Source: Filomicrobium insigne
GTDB taxonomy: Bacteria; Pseudomonadota; Alphaproteobacteria; Rhizobiales; Hyphomicrobiaceae
Assembly (NCBI RefSeq): GCF_900104305.1
Contig: NZ_FNJC01000005.1
Location: forward strand, 155,226-219,225
Length of the DNA: 64,000 nt
Direction: 5' to 3'
The position numbers and the translations under genes are program-made. Shown here piece after piece: positions 1-9,043 of the stretch. Positions within the stretch are counted from its first letter, which is position 1. Every line of letters begins with the position of its first letter. A model generated the notes under the pieces. It saw only the letters and a list, made by a program, of their open reading frames with translations, was not told the DNA's origin and made no database searches.

Positions 1-284
1 ACGATGGCACCATCAACCATGTTGAGAATACGCTCAACCTCACCACCGAAATCAGCGTGGCCGGGCGTATCGATAATGTTGATCCGCGTGTCCTTCCAAA
101 CCACCGATGTGCACTTGGCAAGAATAGTGATGCCGCGCTCGCGCTCAATATCGTTAGAATCCATCGCCCGCTCGGCGACCTGCTGATTTTCTCGGAACAC
201 ACCTGACTGTTTCAGCAGTTCGTCCACGAGGGTTGTTTTGCCATGATCGACGTGAGCGATGATGGCAATGTTTCGCAATTCCAT
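1..284 (-). CDS. typA: GTP-binding protein TypA/BipA, N-terminal part (gene runs off the window)
   Basis: Translation GTPase of the EF-G/LepA class that acts on ribosomes under stress and in 50S assembly. The first 94 residues are visible. They begin [19 protein letters not shown], which is the G1 P-loop, and continue with a switch region around [10 protein letters not shown] and the G3 motif [14 protein letters not shown]. These are the standard N-terminal signatures of TypA. The ATG at 284 is the natural start because the family begins within a few residues of the P-loop. The rest of the gene lies left of position 1. About 320 bp of non-coding sequence upstream must hold its promoter. Confidence 0.95.
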   Translation of the reverse strand, partial: MELRNIAIIAHVDHGKTTLVDELLKQSGVFRENQQVAERAMDSNDIERERGITILAKCTSVVWKDTRINIIDTPGHADFGGEVERILNMVDGAI

Positions 285-606
285 GAAAACTCCGACATCG
301 GATAATGTATTGATACGGTGCCGCCCAATTTTGCAGCGCACCATTTTGTCGCCGGGACGTAGCATATTGCAGGCTGAACCGCCAGCGGCTTGCCGCACAA
401 CCTCCCGGAGCGATCCAAAGCTCAATCTCAGCAATTTGCCGCCACGGTTGGTCTTAACCACGCCTTTGCTCCGCTTCAGCAAAGGGGGCTCTAGGTTTCG
501 TGACGCGGCGACGAGAGACGCTTATATGGCAATGAGAACGCGCCAGATCAACTAAGACAACTTCGAACCCTGTCCAGCTCCAGCGCCCGCGTCACGATTG
601 ACGGTG
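285..606. other. intergenic region upstream of typA
   Basis: This stretch has no convincing gene on either strand. It holds the 5' leader of typA (minus strand) and the region after the stop of the next gene. A hairpin with 8-bp arms CCTTTGCT and AGCAAAGG lies at 463-485 with a 7-nt loop. It lacks a clear T-run, so it is only a weak terminator candidate. Confidence 0.4.
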
Positions 607-1410
607 TCATCGGGCGACGGTCGGAGGAACGCTTTCACGGGACCTCTCCTGGCTGTCCGCACCACCGTTCTCGTCTGCGTAAAGCCCCCACAAGAAGGCA
701 TCGATATCCGGCCGCTGAGACGCATCTCGGTCCTGTTGTCGCCTTTGCCGATTTTGCCGTTTGCGAGCATAACTTCGTGCGCCGGGCCGTTTTAGGCGGC
801 GTCCGGCAGCGATTAGCAAAGGATGGCGCGGCTCTTCCAGATCCAGCTCTTCGAGGAAATTTTCGCGGAGCGCAAAAAAGGACTGCATGATCGCATCGCC
901 AGCGAGTTTGCGCTCTTCTGCAGTAATATTGGAACGCTTGCGTGGATCGACCGATTGTAGCGCACGGCGCATATCGTGGAGCGGTGCGTAAGGATAAAGC
1001 CCGATCAGATCATCCGTCTCGCCGGCGTTCTTATAAACGACCCGCATCGTATCGATGACTTCTGACACCCGGCAGTAAGCCTCGATGTAATCATCCGCCG
1101 AAGGGTTCTGCTTTTCGCAGAAGGTGAACAACGCCGACTTCGTCCGAACAATGCTGCGCCATTCGTCTTCCAATGCGGTGACGAAGCTGGCGCGCTTCTG
1201 AAAGACGTTGGCCAGATAGGCAGCAGCCAACGTGGCGATCAGAAGCGCCATATCACTCACGAGCTTGTAGATCTTACCGGCTGCGGCGAGAAATGCTGGA
1301 GGAAGCCCCGGAACGAGATCGGCAAACGTCGCGAGAAAGGACACTCCGATCACTAGGAGTATCGAAACGTAAACCAGCCACAGCTTCTTATTGAGACTGG
1401 TCCGGGTCAT
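607..1410 (-). CDS. hypothetical two-helix membrane protein
   Basis: I do not recognise a family. The 267-residue product has two hydrophobic helices near the N-terminus (about residues 9-31 and 48-68). A mostly helical cytosolic region follows, and the tail is strongly basic and Arg/Gln-rich (about 205-235) before a polar C-terminus. The layout resembles small membrane-anchored proteins with a helical soluble domain. The ATG at 1410 precedes the first membrane segment directly. It follows argG on the same strand with a 72-nt gap, so co-transcription is possible but nothing ties it to arginine synthesis. Confidence 0.7.
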   Translation of the reverse strand: MTRTSLNKKLWLVYVSILLVIGVSFLATFADLVPGLPPAFLAAAGKIYKLVSDMALLIATLAAAYLANVFQKRASFVTALEDEWRSIVRTKSALFTFCEKQNPSADDYIEAYCRVSEVIDTMRVVYKNAGETDDLIGLYPYAPLHDMRRALQSVDPRKRSNITAEERKLAGDAIMQSFFALRENFLEELDLEEPRHPLLIAAGRRLKRPGARSYARKRQNRQRRQQDRDASQRPDIDAFLWGLYADENGGADSQERSRESVPPTVAR

Positions 1411-1482
1411 CGGGCGGCTCGCGGCACGGGCATCACACTCCTTCGAGCGACGACGCCTTGTGCCTAGCCCCGGACAGGCGTC

Positions 1483-2745
1483 TTACGCCCCACCACGATT
1501 GCGCAAACCCAGCGTCCTCAATCTCAGCGCCTGCAGACGGATGAACCCTTCCGCATCCTTCTGATCATAAGCGCCTTTATCGTCCTCGAACGTAACCAGC
1601 GTTTCCGAATAAAGCGATTGCGGACTGCTGCGTCCAATGACGATCACGTTGCCCTTGTAGAGTTTCAGCCTCACTTCACCCTCGACATGCTCTTGGCTCT
1701 TGTCGATCAGAGCCTGCAGCATCTCCCGCTCGGGTGAAAACCAGAAGCCGTTGTAAATGAGTTCAGCGTAACGCGGCATCAACTCGTCTTTTAAGTGCGC
1801 TGCGCCGCGATCCAGCGTCAGGCTTTCAATTGCCCGATGCGCCGCGAGCAGGATCGTTCCACCCGGCGTTTCATAAACACCGCGCGATTTGATGCCCACA
1901 AACCGGTTCTCGACAAGATCGACGCGCCCAATGCCGTTATCGCGGCCGAGATCGTTCAACCGCGCCAAAATCGTTGCCGGCGAAAGCTTCTCACCATTGA
2001 TGGAAGCGGCATCGCCCTTGGCAAATCCGATCGTGATGACGGTCGGTTTATCGGGTGCATCCTCCGGCGCGATTGTCCGCTGGTAGACATAGTCTGGTGG
2101 CTCGACGTTGGGGTCTTCGAGTACCTTGCCTTCCGATGACGAGTGCAAAAGGTTCGCGTCGACAGAGAACGGAGCTTCTCCGCGCTTGTCCTTCGCCACG
2201 GGGATCTGATGCTTCTCCGCAAACGCAATCAGGTCTTCGCGGGAATTGAAATCCCACTCCCGCCATGGCGCGACAATGCGGATAGATGGCTCCAGCGCGT
2301 AATAGCCAAGTTCGAACCGAACCTGATCGTTGCCCTTCCCGGTTGCGCCGTGACAGACAGCATCAGCCCCAGTCGCCCGGGCAATTTCGATCTGCTTCTT
2401 GGAGATGAGCGGCCGCGCGATCGACGTTCCAAGCAGGTAAATACCCTCGTAGAGTGCGTTGGCCCGCAGCATCGGGAAAACATAATCCGCGACGAATTCC
2501 TCGCGCAGATCCTCAATGAAGATGTTCTCAGGTTTAATGCCCAGCAGTTCAGCCTTGCGGCGAGCGGGCTCCAGCTCTTCACCCTGTCCCAGATCAGCAG
2601 TGAAGGTAACAACCTCGGCGCCATACGTTTCCTGCAGCCACTTGAGGATGATTGAGGTGTCAAGGCCACCGGAATAAGCGAGCACGACCTTTTTGATCTT
2701 GCCTGCCTGTGCCTTGTCGCTGCCGTTTGAATTGCCCGAGGCCAT
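1483..2745 (-). CDS. argG: argininosuccinate synthase
   Basis: Joins citrulline and aspartate with ATP to make argininosuccinate, the penultimate step of arginine synthesis in the cytosol. The N-type ATP pyrophosphatase P-loop is clear as [14 protein letters not shown], followed by the family motif TADLGQGEE and the conserved GNDQVRFE segment. I use the ATG at 2745 because GGGAAG lies just upstream and the resulting 420 residues fit the family. A GTG nine codons upstream would add little. argB, from the same pathway, lies far away at about 49 kb, so the arginine genes are scattered here. Confidence 0.96.
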   Translation of the reverse strand: MASGNSNGSDKAQAGKIKKVVLAYSGGLDTSIILKWLQETYGAEVVTFTADLGQGEELEPARRKAELLGIKPENIFIEDLREEFVADYVFPMLRANALYEGIYLLGTSIARPLISKKQIEIARATGADAVCHGATGKGNDQVRFELGYYALEPSIRIVAPWREWDFNSREDLIAFAEKHQIPVAKDKRGEAPFSVDANLLHSSSEGKVLEDPNVEPPDYVYQRTIAPEDAPDKPTVITIGFAKGDAASINGEKLSPATILARLNDLGRDNGIGRVDLVENRFVGIKSRGVYETPGGTILLAAHRAIESLTLDRGAAHLKDELMPRYAELIYNGFWFSPEREMLQALIDKSQEHVEGEVRLKLYKGNVIVIGRSSPQSLYSETLVTFEDDKGAYDQKDAEGFIRLQALRLRTLGLRNRGGA

Positions 2746-2921
2746 GTGTCTTCCCGTCGCTGAACCGCGCACCGTCCATCAGTGCTGCGTGTATGAAAGC
2801 ATGCGACGCATGACGCATCGCGCGCCGCACTATAGGCATCGCGCGAACGCCGACAAGCGGGACACCAAGATATTTGGCTGCGTCAAAGAGAGATTCGTAC
2901 CGACCCGTCGGCCGCTATGCC

Positions 2922-3584
2922 TTACCAGAAGCCCACGCGCCCCAGGTCGGAGAGCATCGTTAAGCCCTCAGCAGAGAGCGGAGCTATCAAGAACAGCAAA
3001 GCAAATGGCGCAGCAACAGGAGCCGAGTTGACGATACGAGCCACGGCATGACCACCGCTCGAGCGGTAGCTCACCACCGCCGACTCAACGGACTTGGCCG
3101 CGGTATTCAGCGCATCCATAGCCGCGACATTGGCCTGCGCCGTCGGCCAAGCCACAGTTTGTGGAACACCTATAGCCATCATTCCGCAGGCCATCGGCCA
3201 AGCCATGGCCGTGCGCGGATCAGACATTGCCACCCATGGAGCGAAGGGCCCCCACATCCACGTCGGAAACCCCAAAAGACTGTCATTCGCGGAACCGGGC
3301 ATTGCCGACATCTGACTGGCCCCCATCCAAGGCATCATGCAGGCCCATGGCCCAGCGGGTGTCGACGCGCGGCTTGTCGATGATGAAACCTCAGGCGGCG
3401 GCACATACCACGACTTCGGCTTTTCCGGAGCCGGGGCAGGCACAGCCGCCTTCAGCATTTCCGTCCAATAGCCAGCTGCCTGTTCCGCAAAAGCAGCATA
3501 AGCAGCCCCCGTCGCTGTCAGATAGCCAAAGGCCGCATCGCTGCAGCACTTGTTAATGCGGGTTTGAGCCTGTGCATCAAACAT
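2922..3584 (-). CDS. hypothetical Met/Trp/Pro-rich protein, possibly phasin-like
   Basis: About 220 residues from the ATG at 3584; an in-frame TTG or GTG about 33 codons upstream is also possible. The N-terminal 45 residues (MFDAQAQTRINKCC onward) look like an amphipathic helix with regular Ala and aromatic residues, loosely like phasins. The middle (about 75-145) is dense in Met, Trp and Pro, with runs such as MMPWMG and PTWMWGPFAPW. A second Ala-rich helix and a hydrophobic stretch follow near the C-terminus. Function is unknown, and the phasin idea rests only on composition. It is separated from argG by about 180 bp. Confidence 0.6.
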   Translation of the reverse strand: MFDAQAQTRINKCCSDAAFGYLTATGAAYAAFAEQAAGYWTEMLKAAVPAPAPEKPKSWYVPPPEVSSSTSRASTPAGPWACMMPWMGASQMSAMPGSANDSLLGFPTWMWGPFAPWVAMSDPRTAMAWPMACGMMAIGVPQTVAWPTAQANVAAMDALNTAAKSVESAVVSYRSSGGHAVARIVNSAPVAAPFALLFLIAPLSAEGLTMLSDLGRVGFW

Positions 3585-3785
3585 GGCGATCAAACTTTCC
3601 TCTGCGGAATAAGGCGACGGATAAATCTGGCTGCCTTCGCCCTGGCGAGTATTTTTGCCGATCGCGAAATAGTGCCGCACCAAAAGTACTTCAATTTTTG
3701 CAGTGCAACAAGGCGAACTTGACGCGGAAGCTGAATTTTAATGCAGCAAGAGCTCAAATGAGGCCGATCTTCCGGCATACACGCT

Positions 3786-4394
3786 TTAGGCTTGTAGCTG
3801 CCTGCCGCTCCTAGGCGCAGACCCGGTACCATTGACCCGAGCATTCAGTTTGACCTGCGCCAAACGCTCGTCCTGAGGTGCGGACTCGCCGGTCGCGTCC
3901 CGTCCCTCACCGTTTCCGTCCCTAGCTTCGCCTCGGCGCGCCACAAAATCGGGCTTAGGAGGAGGAGATCGCCGTCCCGCAACACGGCCGGCAATCACCC
4001 AATAAACATAACCACCGATCACTCCGGCAAAGAGGTAGGCGGCAACAGCATACGCATTGGCAATCGTCGGGATGCCTGACGGCTCGGACGCATACAAAGC
4101 GGCAAAACCCAAAAGAGAAATAAGCAGACCAGCAAAACCATAGTACGGCCACCCACGGATACGGAGCCAATGGGCGAGACCGATTGCAATCGCCGCGAAG
4201 GGGAGCGCAAATATCGCCGATTGAGTGGCAACTGCGAGGATTAACGCACCAGCACGCGCGAGCCGCTCCAATTGAGCGTCAGGACCCAAAGCCAAAATGT
4301 CGGCCGGCGTTATAACGAAAGCGACCTTCGTCATCGCTGCCGCCAGACAGGCGAATACAAACCCCAATAGAATGCGCAAGAACGACGCGATCAT
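3786..4394 (-). CDS. small polytopic membrane protein with charged tail (paralog of the next gene)
   Basis: The 202-residue product has four predicted transmembrane helices in its first 140 residues. The last carries the signature GGYVYWVIAGR. A polar, Arg/Gly/Glu-rich tail of about 60 residues follows. The neighbouring protein at 4479-4895 ends in a matching GGFVYWLLAGR, so the two look like tandem paralogs. No enzymatic motif is visible and the function is unknown. Both genes follow rlmN on the same strand; the gap to the upstream paralog is 84 nt. Confidence 0.7.
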   Translation of the reverse strand: MIASFLRILLGFVFACLAAAMTKVAFVITPADILALGPDAQLERLARAGALILAVATQSAIFALPFAAIAIGLAHWLRIRGWPYYGFAGLLISLLGFAALYASEPSGIPTIANAYAVAAYLFAGVIGGYVYWVIAGRVAGRRSPPPKPDFVARRGEARDGNGEGRDATGESAPQDERLAQVKLNARVNGTGSAPRSGRQLQA

Positions 4395-4478
4395 AATCTG
4401 CCTGGCAAAATAACTCTTGGACCCGTAGCGGAAGACCCTACGCCAAAAGGCGCAGGACGCAAAATTGAGCAGATGGCT

Positions 4479-4895
4479 TCAGGTCCATCGACCGGCCAGC
4501 AGCCAATAAACAAATCCCCCGGCAAAACCTGCGGTCGCGAACACCTGCCATAAGGTGACGTCAGCCGCGCCAAAGCCTGACGCAAATCCGGAGAACAACG
4601 GGATGGAGACCAGCGCGATTCCGCCCCCGACCACGTAGTAAATCACCGACCTGATGCGGGCCACCTCACCGATCACGACAACGGCAAGCGCCGGAATGAT
4701 CGTGGCTCCCGCGACCAGTAGGATGCCGTCTTCCATCAGGCCAAAGAGGACATCAGGGTTCTCGACATCGCCGTAACGGTGCATCACGTGCGTCACGCGC
4801 TCTAGCCCTAGCGTAAACAGCACGGCCATCGTCACCATCGCTGCGATGAGAAACGACAAGGGTACAACCAGCAATCGCCCAAGTGCGCGCCCCAC
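4479..4895 (-). CDS. small four-helix membrane protein (paralog of the downstream gene)
   Basis: The 138-residue product has four hydrophobic segments and ends with GGFVYWLLAGRWT. This is the same terminal signature as in the downstream paralog, but the charged tail is missing. The gene starts 7 nt after the rlmN stop, so it is almost certainly co-transcribed with rlmN. Function is unknown. I have only seen this type as an uncharacterised membrane protein in Hyphomicrobiales. Confidence 0.75.
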   Translation of the reverse strand: MGRALGRLLVVPLSFLIAAMVTMAVLFTLGLERVTHVMHRYGDVENPDVLFGLMEDGILLVAGATIIPALAVVVIGEVARIRSVIYYVVGGGIALVSIPLFSGFASGFGAADVTLWQVFATAGFAGGFVYWLLAGRWT

Positions 4896-4902
4896 GTCCC
4901 CG

Positions 4903-6138
4903 TCAAGCTCCCTGTCCGGAGCCGGCCGTGCCGGATTGGGTTACAGAGCCCCCCCGCGCGGAAGCCCTGATCTTGAGACTTTCAGATTTCAGCTGACCAC
5001 AAGCTGCGAAAATGTCCCGTCCGCGCGGCGTCCGCACAGGACTGGCGTATCCCGCCTTGTTGACGACCTCGGCAAACCGCTCGATCTGCTCCCAATCCGA
5101 GCATTCATATTGTGACCCGGGCCACGGATTAAACGGAATAAGATTAATCTTCGCCGGAATGCCCTTGAGCAGCTGCACCAGGGCTTTGGCATCGGCGAGG
5201 CTGTCGTTCACGCCCTTCAGCATGACATATTCGAACGTGATGCGCCGGGCGTTGGACAGACCAGGATAGCTTCGGCACGCATCGAGCAATTCGCTGATGG
5301 GGTATTTTTTGTTGATCGGAACCAGTTCGTTCCTCAGGTCGTCGCGCACTGCGTGCAGAGAAATCGCCAGCATTGTCTGCGCTTCGCCGCCCCAACGCGC
5401 GATCTCCGGCACGACCCCAGAAGTCGAGAGCGTAATGCGGCGCTTCGAAACGGAAAGTCCTTCACCATCAGACGCAATGGCCATAGCCGCTTTGACGTTA
5501 TCGAAATTGTAGAGCGGCTCCCCCATGCCCATAAGCACGATATTTGTGATCTTGCGCTCTGTGGAGGGTAGCAACCGCCCATCGTCCGGAGCAACGGCAT
5601 CCGGCCAATCCCCGATCCTATCGCGCGCCACTAGAATTTGAGCGACAATCTCATCCGCGCTCAGATTGCGCACCAAGCGCTGCGTACCTGTATGACAGAA
5701 GGTACACGTCAACGTGCAGCCTACCTGGCTAGAAATACACAACGTACCGCGATCGGACTCTGGGATGTAAACGGTTTCGATTTCTGGAGCCGCCACTTCC
5801 GTACCACTGCGCCGCAAACGGAGAAGCCATTTGCGTGTGCCGTCCTGCGAGACCTGTTCGCTAACAATCTCCGGACGGTCGAGAGAGTAGCGTTCAGCCA
5901 GCCGCGCGCGCAGATCCTTCGAAACATCCGTCATAGCGTCGAACGAAGGAACACCGCGTACGTACATCCAACTCCAGAGCTGATTGACCCGCATCCGAAG
6001 TTGCTTGTCCGGCACCCCAACCGACGTCAGCGCCGCACACAGCTCACCGCGCCCAGCCCCGGCGAGGCTAGGCAACGGTTCCGGTCTGGTTACGGACGCC
6101 TTGTCCTTGGGGTCAAGCGCGTCGACGACGAGCACCAT
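4903..6138 (-). CDS. rlmN: dual-specificity 23S rRNA/tRNA adenine-C2 methyltransferase RlmN
   Basis: Radical-SAM enzyme that methylates C2 of A2503 in 23S rRNA and A37 in some tRNAs, supporting translational accuracy. The radical-SAM cluster ligands are seen in [14 protein letters not shown] (CxxxCxxC). The SAM-binding GMGEPLYN segment follows, and [20 protein letters not shown] is typical of the family. A catalytic Cys is expected near the C-terminus and is present in FAACGQL. At 411 residues it has slightly extended termini. Start ATG at 6138. Confidence 0.95.
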   Translation of the reverse strand: MVLVVDALDPKDKASVTRPEPLPSLAGAGRGELCAALTSVGVPDKQLRMRVNQLWSWMYVRGVPSFDAMTDVSKDLRARLAERYSLDRPEIVSEQVSQDGTRKWLLRLRRSGTEVAAPEIETVYIPESDRGTLCISSQVGCTLTCTFCHTGTQRLVRNLSADEIVAQILVARDRIGDWPDAVAPDDGRLLPSTERKITNIVLMGMGEPLYNFDNVKAAMAIASDGEGLSVSKRRITLSTSGVVPEIARWGGEAQTMLAISLHAVRDDLRNELVPINKKYPISELLDACRSYPGLSNARRITFEYVMLKGVNDSLADAKALVQLLKGIPAKINLIPFNPWPGSQYECSDWEQIERFAEVVNKAGYASPVRTPRGRDIFAACGQLKSESLKIRASARGGSVTQSGTAGSGQGA

Positions 6139-6234
6139 AGATCAATCACCTGCAGCGTTACGCGTATGGCCCCATATGTAGCCACGAAGGTGCAAACGGC
6201 AAATGCACGGGCCAACGGCAATGTTAATTGCGCG

Positions 6235-6840
6235 TCACGCCCAAGGACGCGACTGCGACATCTGCGACTCGAAGGAATCGATCTTATCCGCCTTTTCGAG
6301 CGTGAGCCCAATATTATCGAGACCGTTGAGTAGACAATGCTTGCGGAACGGGTCGATTTCAAAGCGGATCACACCGCCATCCGGTCCGCGAATTTCCTGG
6401 GCTTCCAAATCGACGGTAATCGTCGCATTGGCTCCACGCGATGCATCGTCCATGAGCTTGTCGAGCTCAGACTGCGGCAGCTTGATCGGCAAGATCCCGT
6501 TCTGGAAGCAGTTGTTATAAAAAATGTCCGCGAAATCTGGAGCGATAACGCACCGGATACCGAAGTCCAACAGTGCCCACGGGGCATGCTCGCGCGACGA
6601 ACCGCAACCGAAGTTGTCGCCCGTAACGAGGATCTGCGCACTCCGGTATGCAGGCTTGTTGAGAACGAAATCCGGATTTTCCGAGCCACCTTGCCCATAG
6701 CGCATTTCATAAAACAGCGACTTACCAAGCCCGGTGCGCTTGATCGTCTTAAGAAACTGCTTGGGAATGATCATGTCGGTATCGATATTGCGCAGCGGCA
6801 AGGGAGCAGCAATACCGGTCAAAGTCGTGAACTTATCCAT
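6235..6840 (-). CDS. leuD: 3-isopropylmalate dehydratase small subunit
   Basis: Small subunit of the heterodimeric isomerase that converts 2-isopropylmalate to 3-isopropylmalate in leucine synthesis. Family marks are [16 protein letters not shown] at the N-terminus, [15 protein letters not shown] around residue 75, and [11 protein letters not shown]. The length of 201 residues is normal. Its partner leuC lies about 2.2 kb upstream in the direction of transcription. Three unrelated small genes sit between them, so leuCD is not a tight operon here. Confidence 0.96.
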   Translation of the reverse strand: MDKFTTLTGIAAPLPLRNIDTDMIIPKQFLKTIKRTGLGKSLFYEMRYGQGGSENPDFVLNKPAYRSAQILVTGDNFGCGSSREHAPWALLDFGIRCVIAPDFADIFYNNCFQNGILPIKLPQSELDKLMDDASRGANATITVDLEAQEIRGPDGGVIRFEIDPFRKHCLLNGLDNIGLTLEKADKIDSFESQMSQSRPWA

Positions 6841-6875
6841 TCAATCCTCGTTCTGGCCTACGGCCATGCATCGCG

Positions 6876-7301
6876 TTAGGCGCGTAGTCCATCGGCTAAA
6901 GCGCGGAAATAGCCTTCAGCATCAGCCAGTCGGTCGATTCGGAAGGAATTGACCGCGAAAGCCTCAGAATCCCGCAATTCACTGGCGCAGATGGTTTCCA
7001 AACGCCTTTTAACGCCAGCCAGCTTACGTCCGTCAAGCCGATGCTGCAGAACGTCGACGATTGTCTCGACATATCCGCGCATCCGCCCGAATTCCCGAAT
7101 GACCTGACGCCGAGCAGATCGATCGCCGCGCCGACGCTCAAACCGAGCCAAGGCATCTCCTGCGCGGTTCAACGTCTCGGCAATTGCCTCGGCATAATCA
7201 GCGACACGGGCGCGACGTTCCGGTTCTAGCCCGGCGAGATCGCCCAACCATTGGTGCAAAACCAGCGCCAAATTCAGGATTTTGTTTGCGTAAGCCGTCA
7301 C
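6876..7301 (-). CDS. hypothetical helical protein
   Basis: A 141-residue product, almost wholly helical by composition and rich in Arg, Ala and Glu. There is no signal peptide and no recognisable motif. It sits 36 nt upstream of leuD on the same strand and may be co-transcribed with it. I cannot assign a function. Confidence 0.6.
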   Translation of the reverse strand: MTAYANKILNLALVLHQWLGDLAGLEPERRARVADYAEAIAETLNRAGDALARFERRRGDRSARRQVIREFGRMRGYVETIVDVLQHRLDGRKLAGVKRRLETICASELRDSEAFAVNSFRIDRLADAEGYFRALADGLRA

Positions 7302-7396
7302 CCATCACCTCGCCGCTTCCCACAAATCCTAAAATTGTGGGCGGGGGCGGGGACAAACCAGACGCTAAGATTCCTGCCCCGACGCCGAGATGAACG

Positions 7397-7915
7397 TTAA
7401 TGGACCTTAGGGTCGGCGTAACATTTGCGCATGTACTCGCAGCGATGCGAGCCGGACAAATGCATCATGTCGCCCTTCGCCGGCGCAATGAACGTACAAA
7501 CCTCATCCAAACCGGCAGGGGTCAACCAACCTTGGCGGCGTCCGCGTTGGACCGCAAAACAATCAGCGGTCTCTTCATCTGGGCCGCGAAACTGATGCCC
7601 GCACTCGTGTGCAAAGATCCACTGCTTCACCGAGATGGAAACCTTGTCGAGCAACCGCGGGTTCATGATGAGAAAGCCCGGATAGGCCGCACCGTAGTCA
7701 TCCAACTGCGGATCGACCACGACGGGCCGGCGGCCGCACCACTGCGTCTGGCCGTCAAGCTTGAACTCACCCGGGGACAGAATCCTGGCAGTTCCGCCAA
7801 CGTGCGAAACGTACTCTTCCGGTGTCGGCGGGCCATCTGCCTTAGCGCCAGCCGCCGCAAAAAGGAACGTGGCAGTGGCAACCGCGATCCAACCAGCCGT
7901 TTTTCCAAGCCCCAT
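7397..7915 (-). CDS. small secreted protein with HExxH zinc-peptidase signature
   Basis: From the ATG at 7915 (GGGG shortly upstream) the product has 172 residues. A signal peptide is evident: hydrophobic core IAVATATFLFAAAG, cleavage likely after AKA at about residue 26. The mature part contains HECGH (about 103-107) followed by EETADCFAVQRG. That is the spacing of a zinc metallopeptidase HExxH plus a downstream Glu/Asp ligand. Six cysteines in the mature part suggest periplasmic disulfides. The protein is small for a peptidase, so it could be a degenerate or regulatory relative. No neighbour points to a substrate. Confidence 0.65.
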   Translation of the reverse strand: MGLGKTAGWIAVATATFLFAAAGAKADGPPTPEEYVSHVGGTARILSPGEFKLDGQTQWCGRRPVVVDPQLDDYGAAYPGFLIMNPRLLDKVSISVKQWIFAHECGHQFRGPDEETADCFAVQRGRRQGWLTPAGLDEVCTFIAPAKGDMMHLSGSHRCEYMRKCYADPKVH

Positions 7916-8092
7916 TAAAATCCCCGCTCCGACAGTTGCGAGATGACTGCACATCCAACCCTTGCCCGAAATAGCCCGGTCTTCAACCCCTGGACTTCAA
8001 AGACCCACGGATTCCGAACCACGCGGGGCAAGAAATACCGTTTAGATTGATAAGGCGTCAGTCGTTGCGATTTTCTAACAACATAAAGCCCC

Positions 8093-8890
8093 TTAATCGC
8101 TAAGCTCAGCCACGACGATGAATTCCTGTAGCGTAAAGTGCAGATCCCCATCGATCTCACGCGGCATCAGAAACGTCGAGAGCGGCGACGTCGCACATAG
8201 CAATTGCTCTAACTCTGCGACCGTCTGAGGCCCACAGCGCATGCGGTCTACCCACGGCTGGAAACCCATCTCCTTGCCAATCTGTTCCCGCGCTAACACG
8301 GTAAAACCAGCCTTGTCCAAGATCCCAACCCACTCATCAACGGAGAGCGCTCTGGCATGGCTGGGATCGCGCAGTTTCTCAAACGCATTGTAGGCGACAC
8401 CAGCTTCTCTGATTTGGTCGTCGGTCAGACCTGCAAGCCGTTCCGCATCTGGCGTAACGTTGTCGACCACGGCAATGCGGCCGCCCGGCTTGAGCACACG
8501 GCGTGCCGCGGCGACGAATTGAGCAATGTCGGGAAAATGATGCGCGGCCAACCGGCATGTTACGAGGTCGAACGACGCCGCATCAAACGGCAGCTCTCCG
8601 GCTTCGGCTTTCGCCGTCCGTAAATTGCCGAGGCCCTTCTCTCGCGCCAACGCTTCCGTCTGCCCAAGCATCTCGTCCGTAATATCGCTGGCGACAACCT
8701 CAGCGACGTGAGGTGCGAAAATCGCTGCCGTATGCCCGGCACCCGTCGCCACGTCCAACACTCGCCAATTACGGTGCGGACCGACGAGTTCAACAACACG
8801 GTTGAGACTGGCTCCCGAGCGATGCACTTCACACTCTGCATAATGCTTTGCGCTCGGTCCGAACTGCTGCTGAACAAGCGTTTGAGACAT
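8093..8890 (-). CDS. class I SAM-dependent methyltransferase (UbiE/COQ5-like)
   Basis: The Rossmann methyltransferase motifs are clear: motif I VLDVATGAGHTA, an acidic end of beta-2 in VVASDITDEML, motif II/III around SFDLVTCRLAAHHF, and the post-motif RVLKPGGRIAVVDN. The ATG at 8890 is preceded by GGAGG at good spacing, so I prefer it to an upstream start that would add 17 residues. The 265-residue product resembles UbiE-like small-molecule methyltransferases. The substrate cannot be told from sequence. The gene lies between leuC and a small secreted protein and is not obviously linked to leucine synthesis. Confidence 0.8.
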   Translation of the reverse strand: MSQTLVQQQFGPSAKHYAECEVHRSGASLNRVVELVGPHRNWRVLDVATGAGHTAAIFAPHVAEVVASDITDEMLGQTEALAREKGLGNLRTAKAEAGELPFDAASFDLVTCRLAAHHFPDIAQFVAAARRVLKPGGRIAVVDNVTPDAERLAGLTDDQIREAGVAYNAFEKLRDPSHARALSVDEWVGILDKAGFTVLAREQIGKEMGFQPWVDRMRCGPQTVAELEQLLCATSPLSTFLMPREIDGDLHFTLQEFIVVAELSD

Positions 8891-8970
8891 TGGCGAACCT
8901 CCGCATTTGGATGAGGCCTTTTCCTCTACGAGAGGGGCCAACTAAGGGCAGCGCGCGTAAATAGCAGCCC

Positions 8971-9013
8971 GAAAAACAACAAGGCCGCGCGTATCGAATT
9001 CCGCGCGGCCTTG
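8971..9013 (-). terminator. rho-independent terminator after leuC
   Basis: A perfect 12-bp inverted repeat has arms CAAGGCCGCGCG (8980-8991) and CGCGCGGCCTTG (9002-9013). On the minus strand it is followed by a T-rich run, TTGTTTTTC. It lies about 30 nt beyond the leuC stop, as expected for its terminator. It therefore separates leuC from the methyltransferase gene. Confidence 0.85.
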
Positions 9014-9043
9014 CCGATCAATCCATCTCCGGTCCTCTCAGGA

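Noticed and set aside
1411..1482. GACGCC/GGCGTC inverted repeat after argG as a terminator
   Set aside because: Only six pairs with a long loop and no T-run on the minus strand.
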